Shown here one piece after another: positions 59,416 through 64,000 of a stretch of DNA of 64,000 nucleotides (positions within the stretch are counted from its first letter, which is position 1; every line of letters begins with the position of its first letter). This stretch comes from Rhodothermales bacterium (lineage in GTDB: Bacteria > Bacteroidota > Rhodothermia > Rhodothermales > Bin80), in assembly GCA_028278205.1 (NCBI GenBank), contig JANQES010000117.1, positions 62,001 to 126,000 of the forward strand, given 5' to 3'. The notes under the pieces were generated by a model that had not been told where the DNA came from, ran no database searches, and saw only the letters and a program-made list of their open reading frames with translations. A program made the position numbers and the translations under genes.

Positions 59416-60660
59416 ATGAACAGGCTCTTTGCAACACTGGCGCTATGTCTTTTGGCCGCCATGCTGCCGGCTGCATGCACCACCATGGGGACCCAGGCAG
59501 ACATCGAGCGCCTCCGGCAGCACCTCGAAGCCAATCCCAACGACGCTGAAGCCCTGTGCGACCTCGGGGTTCTCTACGCGCGCACGCGCCGGTTCGATGA
59601 GGCCCGGCCCTACCTCGCTCGGGCCTATGCGCAGGATTCCAGCGACGCCCGGACCATGCTCTACCACGGGCTGGCCCTGGAGGCGGCGGGCCAGGAGGCT
59701 GCCGCGCTTGGCGTCTACGCGGGCTACCGTCGGACACCGCTGCTGGCGCCTGACCGGAGGCGCATTGCCGCGCGCTACAAGGTACTCGTGGGCAAGAAAG
59801 CACGCGAGGAGATTCAAGCGCGGATGGCGCAGGAAGCCAACTTTCAGCCCGCCCCTCCCAATACGGTGGCCGTGTTTCCGCTGACCTTCCAGGGCGGCGA
59901 CGAACGCTATGCGCCGTTGGGCGCGGGCCTGAGCCAGATGATAGCCATCGACCTGAGCCAGGTGGCCGCCCTGACGGTCCTGGAACGCGAGCGGCTCGAC
60001 GTGCTGATCCAGGAACTCGAACTGACGCAAAACGACGCCTTCGACGCAAGCACAGCCCCGCGCATGGGTCGCCTCCTGGCTGCCGAACGCCTCATCGGCG
60101 GCTCCTTCACCGTGCTCGACGGCGACCGGCTGCGCGTCGATGCCGTCTCGACGGCGATCAACGAAGCGCCGGCGCAGGATCTGACCCGGTCAGACGCGCT
60201 GGCGAACCTGTTTGCGCTGGAGAAGGATCTGGTCTTTGATCTGATTGACAGGCTGGGGCTCGAACTGACGCAGGCCGAGCGGGAGCGCATCGAACGGGTG
60301 CCCACCAACAACCTGCAAGCCTTCCTGGCCTATAGCATGGGGTTGCAGCTAGAAGCCGCGCAAGACTTCCGGGGCGCGCAGGCACAGTTTGAACGAGCGC
60401 AACGGCTCGATCCGAATCTCGATCTGGCTATCGACAAGGCGAACACCGTCAGCGTCGTAGACGAAATGAGCGGCAACCCCGAAGACATCGCGGCGGACGC
60501 GTCGTCGCCGGCTGATGATCTGGTGGATGGTGTCATAGAAAACATAGGGAACAACATGAACACCATGGTGCCGAGCCAGGACACCAACAACACGCCGGGC
60601 GGGGAGACGGTGGACGTAGCGTTGCCCAGGCCGCAGCCTCCTCCGCCACGAGGCAACTGA
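59416..60660 (+). CDS. Lipoprotein with TPR and CsgG-like domain
   Basis: The start at 59416 gives MNRLFATLALCLLAAMLPAAC, a lipoprotein signal; the frame is open 19 codons upstream. TPR-like helices occupy about 30-110 (NDAEALCDLGVLYARTRRFD). A CsgG/FlgO-like domain follows (about 155-280): NTVAVFPLTFQGGDERYAPL, then LTVLERERLDVLIQELEL and AAERLIGGSFT. A further TPR-like helix (FRGAQAQFERAQRLDP) and a low-complexity Asn/Pro tail close the protein. CsgG-type domains form or regulate outer-membrane secretion pores; here the TPR combination suggests an outer-membrane assembly lipoprotein. It precedes the LRR gene by 63 nt. Confidence 0.85.
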   Translation: MNRLFATLALCLLAAMLPAACTTMGTQADIERLRQHLEANPNDAEALCDLGVLYARTRRFDEARPYLARAYAQDSSDARTMLYHGLALEAAGQEAAALGVYAGYRRTPLLAPDRRRIAARYKVLVGKKAREEIQARMAQEANFQPAPPNTVAVFPLTFQGGDERYAPLGAGLSQMIAIDLSQVAALTVLERERLDVLIQELELTQNDAFDASTAPRMGRLLAAERLIGGSFTVLDGDRLRVDAVSTAINEAPAQDLTRSDALANLFALEKDLVFDLIDRLGLELTQAERERIERVPTNNLQAFLAYSMGLQLEAAQDFRGAQAQFERAQRLDPNLDLAIDKANTVSVVDEMSGNPEDIAADASSPADDLVDGVIENIGNNMNTMVPSQDTNNTPGGETVDVALPRPQPPPPRGN

Positions 60661-60723
60661 CAGCTTCGGAGATCAAATGCATCTTTTTTCAGGCCATGTA
60701 CGGCAAACTTAAGGGACGACGTG

Positions 60724-63700
60724 ATGAAAAAAGTATGGCTCATACTGGCAGCATTGATGGTTGCGAGCGGAAATCTTTACGCCCAGGGAGGATCCGCCCA
60801 GCAGGACTCGCTAGCCCTCGTCGCCTTCTACAACGCCACCAACGGCGACAACTGGACCAACAATACGAACTGGCTCACCGGCCCGGTAGATACGTGGTTC
60901 GGCGTCATCGTGGAAAATGACCGCGTTACCGGGCTCCTTTTTAACCAAAATCAACTGGCAGGATCGATCCCGGCAGAGTTGGGCAATCTGACTAATCTGA
61001 CTACTCTGAGTCTTACAAGGAATCAACTGACAGGATCAATCCCGGTGGAGTTGGGGAATTTGACCAATCTCACCTTCCTTGCTCTTTTCGCTAATCAACT
61101 AACGGGACCGATCCCGGTGGAGTTGGGGAATCTGATTAATCTGACCTCTCTCTCTCTTCCCATTAATCAATTGACGGGATCGGTTCCGGCAGAGTTGGGC
61201 GATCTGACCAATCTGACTTTTCTCTCTCTTGGCTCCAATCAACTGACGGGCACCATCCCGGTGGAATTGAGCAATCTGACCAATCTGACCACCCTCAGCC
61301 TTAGCGCTAATCAGTTGACGGGCATGATCCCGGTGGAATTGAGCAATCTGACCAATCTGAGAAATCTCTTTCTTTTCTCTAATCAGTTGACGGGCACCAT
61401 CCCGGTGGAGTTGACCAATCTGACCAATCTGACTGAACTCATTCTTAGCAACAATCAACTGGAAGGATCGATTCCGGTGGAGATCGGCAATCTCTCGAAT
61501 TTGGAGCGTCTATCGCTCTGGAATAATCAGTTCGACGACTTGCCTGGCCTGGCCGCGCTGACTTCGCTCATGACTCTGAGTGTTCAGGAAAACGAACTCA
61601 CCTTCGAGGATATTGAGCCCAACATCGGCGTAGCGTCAAGTTTCACCTACACGCCCCAGGCCAACGTGGGCGAGGCGCAGACCGTGACGCTCGATGAAGG
61701 CGATCCGCTGATGTTGCAAATCCCGGTTGGCGGCGCGAGCAACCAGTACCAGTGGTTCAAAGACGGCAGCGAAATCCCCAACGCCACGAGCGACACCTAC
61801 ACCGTGGCCTCGACGACCCTGGACGACGCGGGCGTCTATACGCTCGTCATCACCAACACGGTCGCCACAGCCCTGACGCTCCAGAGCGAGCCCATCACCG
61901 TGACGGTAACTCCGTCCGTGCCGGCGGAGGAAAGGCAGGCCCTCGTCGCCCTCTACAACGCCACCGACGGCGACAACTGGACCAACAATACGAACTGGCT
62001 CACCGGCCCGGTAGATACCTGGTTCGGCGTCACCGTGGAAGATGGCCGCGTTACCAGGCTCAATCTTGAAAGTAATCAACTGAGGGGATTGATACCGGCA
62101 GAGTTGGGCAATCTGACCAGTCTGACCTTTCTCTTGCTTAGACACAATCAGTTGAGGGGGTCGCTACCCGTGGAGTTGGGCAACCTGATCAACCTCGGAC
62201 TCCTGGATTTTCAGAACAATCAACTCACGGGGACGATCCCCCTGGAACTGGGCAATCTCGCCAACCTCACGAGTCTGAATCTTGTCACCAACCAGTTCAT
62301 GGGGACGATTCCCCCCGAACTAGGCAATCTGACCAATCTGACCCGGCTTTTCCTGAACCAGAATCAATTGACGGGATCAATACCTGTGGCCCTGAGCAAT
62401 CTGACCAAGCTGACCAATCTCCAACTAGTAGAAAATGAGTTGACGGGATCAATACCAGTAGCGCTGAGCAATCTGACCAATCTGACCGGCCTCTTTCTTA
62501 GCAATAATCAACTGACGGGCACGATCCCAGTGGAGTTGGGCAATCTAACCAAGCTGACCAATCTCGATTTTAGACATAACCAATTGACGGGATCGATCCC
62601 GGCGGAGTTGGGCAATCTGACCGAGTTGACAAGCCTCTCTCTTTTCAACAATCAGTTGACAGGATCAATCCCAGTGGAGTTGGGCAATCTGATCAATCTG
62701 CGATTCCTGGTTCTCTCCGACAACCAGTTCGACGACTTGCCTGCTCTGACTTCGCTGAGCCCGCTCGATCAGTTGTTTGTTCAGAACAACCAGTTCACCT
62801 TCGAGGACATCGAGCCAAACATCGGTGTAGCGTCAAGTTTCATCTACGCCCCGCAGGCCACCGTGGGCGAGGCACGCACCGTGACCCTCAATGAAGGCGA
62901 TCCTCTGACGTTGCAAATCCAGGTGGGCGGTGCGAGCAACCAGTACCAGTGGTTCAAGGACGGCACCGAGATCCCCAACGCCACGACCGACACCTACGCC
63001 GTGGCCTCGACGACCCTGGACGATGCGGGCGTCTATACGCTCGTCATCACCAACACGGTCGCCACAGCCCTGACGCTCCAGAGCGAACCCATCACTGTGG
63101 TGATTGCCGAGGAACAGCCGTCTGACCAGACCTTTCGTTTAGCGCTCGCGGCTGAGACGTACCGCATGATCTCGATCCCGCTGAGGGTGGCGGACCCCGG
63201 TATCAGCAGCGTCCTTGAGGATGACTATGGCCCCCCTGACCCCGAGCAGTGGCGTCTCTTCCGCTGGCGCGAGACCGCCTACGACGAACACCCCAACATC
63301 AATGCGGCGTTCACGCCGGGTACGGCCTTCTGGCTCATCACGCGCAACGGAACGGGCTTCGACGTGGAGAACACGCTCTCGGTCAGAACGGCGCAGACCA
63401 TCACGCTCGAACAGGGTTGGAATCAGATCGGCAACCCGTTTGCGTTCTCTGTTGCCTGGAACACGGTCACGGAGCGAAGTGACATCGAAGGCCCGTGGTA
63501 CTTCGACGGCGCGCTCAACGATTACCGCCCGTGCTGTGAGCCGGTGATCGATCCCTGGGAAGGGTACTTTGTCTACAACAACACCGGCGCGCCTTTTGCG
63601 TTGGTGGTTGAGCCCGTTGCGGCGGCGACGGCCCGCAAGACCGCCTCGTCCTCGTCGCTGCTTTCCGAGAGCGTCTACGCCGTGCAGATGCCGGCCACGC

Positions 63701-64000
63701 TGGCGCAGCGGGGCTGGCGTGACGCCCAGAACTACGCCGCCCTGGCCAGGCAGGCTTCCGAGGGCCGCGACGCGCTGGATTTTGCCGAGGCCCCCGCCAT
63801 CGGCGACCACGTTCGCCTGAGCCTCGTCGAGGACGGCGCACGCCTGGCGGGCAATTACAAGCCGTTGGGGAGCGACGGGCAGCAGTGGTCGATAGAGGTG
63901 GAGGCTGTCGTCGAGGGCGAGGTGTTGCCGCGCCGGCGGGAGGTGGCGGTCGAACTGATCGAGCACGGAGAGCGCCCGGCGGGCTGGAACCTCTACGTGC
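60724..64000 (+). CDS. Secreted LRR and Ig-like repeat protein, internally duplicated, partial at 3' end
   Basis: Open from the ATG at 60724 (MKKVWLILAALMVASGNLYA, signal peptide) to the window end with no stop in 1092 codons. The order is LRR block 1 (about residues 22-300; unit NQLTGSIPVELGNLTNLT), Ig-like domain 1 (about 305-400; NQYQWFKDGSEIPNAT), LRR block 2 (about 402-700) and Ig-like domain 2 (about 700-797). A distinct C-terminal region follows (AAETYRMISIPLRV, GWNQIGNPFAF), typical of large secreted proteins in Rhodothermota/Bacteroidota, perhaps preceding a sorting domain. Each LRR block begins with a copy of ALVA-YNAT-GDNWTNNTNWL, so the LRR-Ig module was duplicated as a unit. Likely surface adhesin or binding protein. 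Confidence 0.9.
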   Translation, partial: MKKVWLILAALMVASGNLYAQGGSAQQDSLALVAFYNATNGDNWTNNTNWLTGPVDTWFGVIVENDRVTGLLFNQNQLAGSIPAELGNLTNLTTLSLTRNQLTGSIPVELGNLTNLTFLALFANQLTGPIPVELGNLINLTSLSLPINQLTGSVPAELGDLTNLTFLSLGSNQLTGTIPVELSNLTNLTTLSLSANQLTGMIPVELSNLTNLRNLFLFSNQLTGTIPVELTNLTNLTELILSNNQLEGSIPVEIGNLSNLERLSLWNNQFDDLPGLAALTSLMTLSVQENELTFEDIEPNIGVASSFTYTPQANVGEAQTVTLDEGDPLMLQIPVGGASNQYQWFKDGSEIPNATSDTYTVASTTLDDAGVYTLVITNTVATALTLQSEPITVTVTPSVPAEERQALVALYNATDGDNWTNNTNWLTGPVDTWFGVTVEDGRVTRLNLESNQLRGLIPAELGNLTSLTFLLLRHNQLRGSLPVELGNLINLGLLDFQNNQLTGTIPLELGNLANLTSLNLVTNQFMGTIPPELGNLTNLTRLFLNQNQLTGSIPVALSNLTKLTNLQLVENELTGSIPVALSNLTNLTGLFLSNNQLTGTIPVELGNLTKLTNLDFRHNQLTGSIPAELGNLTELTSLSLFNNQLTGSIPVELGNLINLRFLVLSDNQFDDLPALTSLSPLDQLFVQNNQFTFEDIEPNIGVASSFIYAPQATVGEARTVTLNEGDPLTLQIQVGGASNQYQWFKDGTEIPNATTDTYAVASTTLDDAGVYTLVITNTVATALTLQSEPITVVIAEEQPSDQTFRLALAAETYRMISIPLRVADPGISSVLEDDYGPPDPEQWRLFRWRETAYDEHPNINAAFTPGTAFWLITRNGTGFDVENTLSVRTAQTITLEQGWNQIGNPFAFSVAWNTVTERSDIEGPWYFDGALNDYRPCCEPVIDPWEGYFVYNNTGAPFALVVEPVAAATARKTASSSSLLSESVYAVQMPATLAQRGWRDAQNYAALARQASEGRDALDFAEAPAIGDHVRLSLVEDGARLAGNYKPLGSDGQQWSIEVEAVVEGEVLPRRREVAVELIEHGERPAGWNLYV

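Noticed and set aside
60950..62760. Regularly spaced similar segments resembling a repeat array or CRISPR
   Set aside because: They are 72-nt coding units of leucine-rich repeats in one continuous frame, with no unique spacers and no cas genes.

Overview
The window is GC-rich, densely coded, and almost all of it is on the minus strand apart from 30.3-35.5 kb, 38.1-42.2 kb and the right end. The gene content suggests an aerobic, probably marine heterotroph of the Rhodothermota/Bacteroidota type. Pointers are a propeller-sensor histidine kinase, a secreted LRR plus Ig-like protein, a CsgG-like lipoprotein, and S10 and M14 peptidases. The PSD1/DUF1501 pair, the PVC-type heme proteins and the sulfatases are also typical of Planctomycetota and Verrucomicrobiota, so the phylum call is an inference. 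No tRNA, rRNA, CRISPR array, integrase or transposase gene was seen.

Region 1 (1-16538, minus) is one tightly packed operon read right to left: a CHAT caspase-like protease, a beta-rich unknown, a MotA/ExbB-like channel protein with a long helical tail, a MotB/OmpA-like peptidoglycan-binding protein, a large TPR protein, a Clp-N plus single-AAA+ ATPase, a Ser/Thr kinase with a helical tail, a helical unknown, a degenerate J-domain-like protein, a GrpE-like protein and an Hsp70 with an inserted beta domain and a long coiled coil that runs off the window. It combines a Zorya-like proton-channel pair (ZorA/ZorB architecture) with a private Hsp70/J/GrpE/Clp chaperone set, a kinase and a protease effector. 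I know of no described system with this composition; it is my main candidate for an undescribed defence or conflict system. A histidine kinase/LuxR-type regulator pair (16892-20815) lies directly upstream on the same strand, and a similar palindrome occurs both next to the regulator gene and in front of the operon.

Region 2 (21021-25145, minus) holds a fused E1-like/YcaO azoline-forming cyclodehydratase preceded by a 54-codon ORF with a strong ribosome binding site, a candidate RiPP (TOMM) precursor, then a PLP aminotransferase. Region 3 (25533-50492) is a catabolic island: the DUF1501/PSD1 pair, two PVC-type heme/dehydrogenase/HEAT proteins, four intact Cys-type sulfatases plus two sulfatase remnants, a polysaccharide deacetylase, an FG-GAP protein, a kelch lipoprotein and an SGNH-like protein lacking the usual Ser. 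Region 4 (50707-58967) has secreted M14 and S10 carboxypeptidases, a beta-lactamase-fold lipoprotein and a sodium/solute symporter, suggesting peptide scavenging. Region 5 (59416-64000, plus) has a CsgG-like lipoprotein and an internally duplicated LRR/Ig-like secreted protein cut by the window end.

Intergenic spaces from 25 kb onward are unusually full of palindromic elements: a MITE-like family with matching termini (42395-42484 and 59265-59352), a second dispersed palindrome family (53550-53705 and 57285-57431), and many single-copy imperfect palindromes. Several gene fragments lie beside these elements, suggesting that they take part in gene decay.
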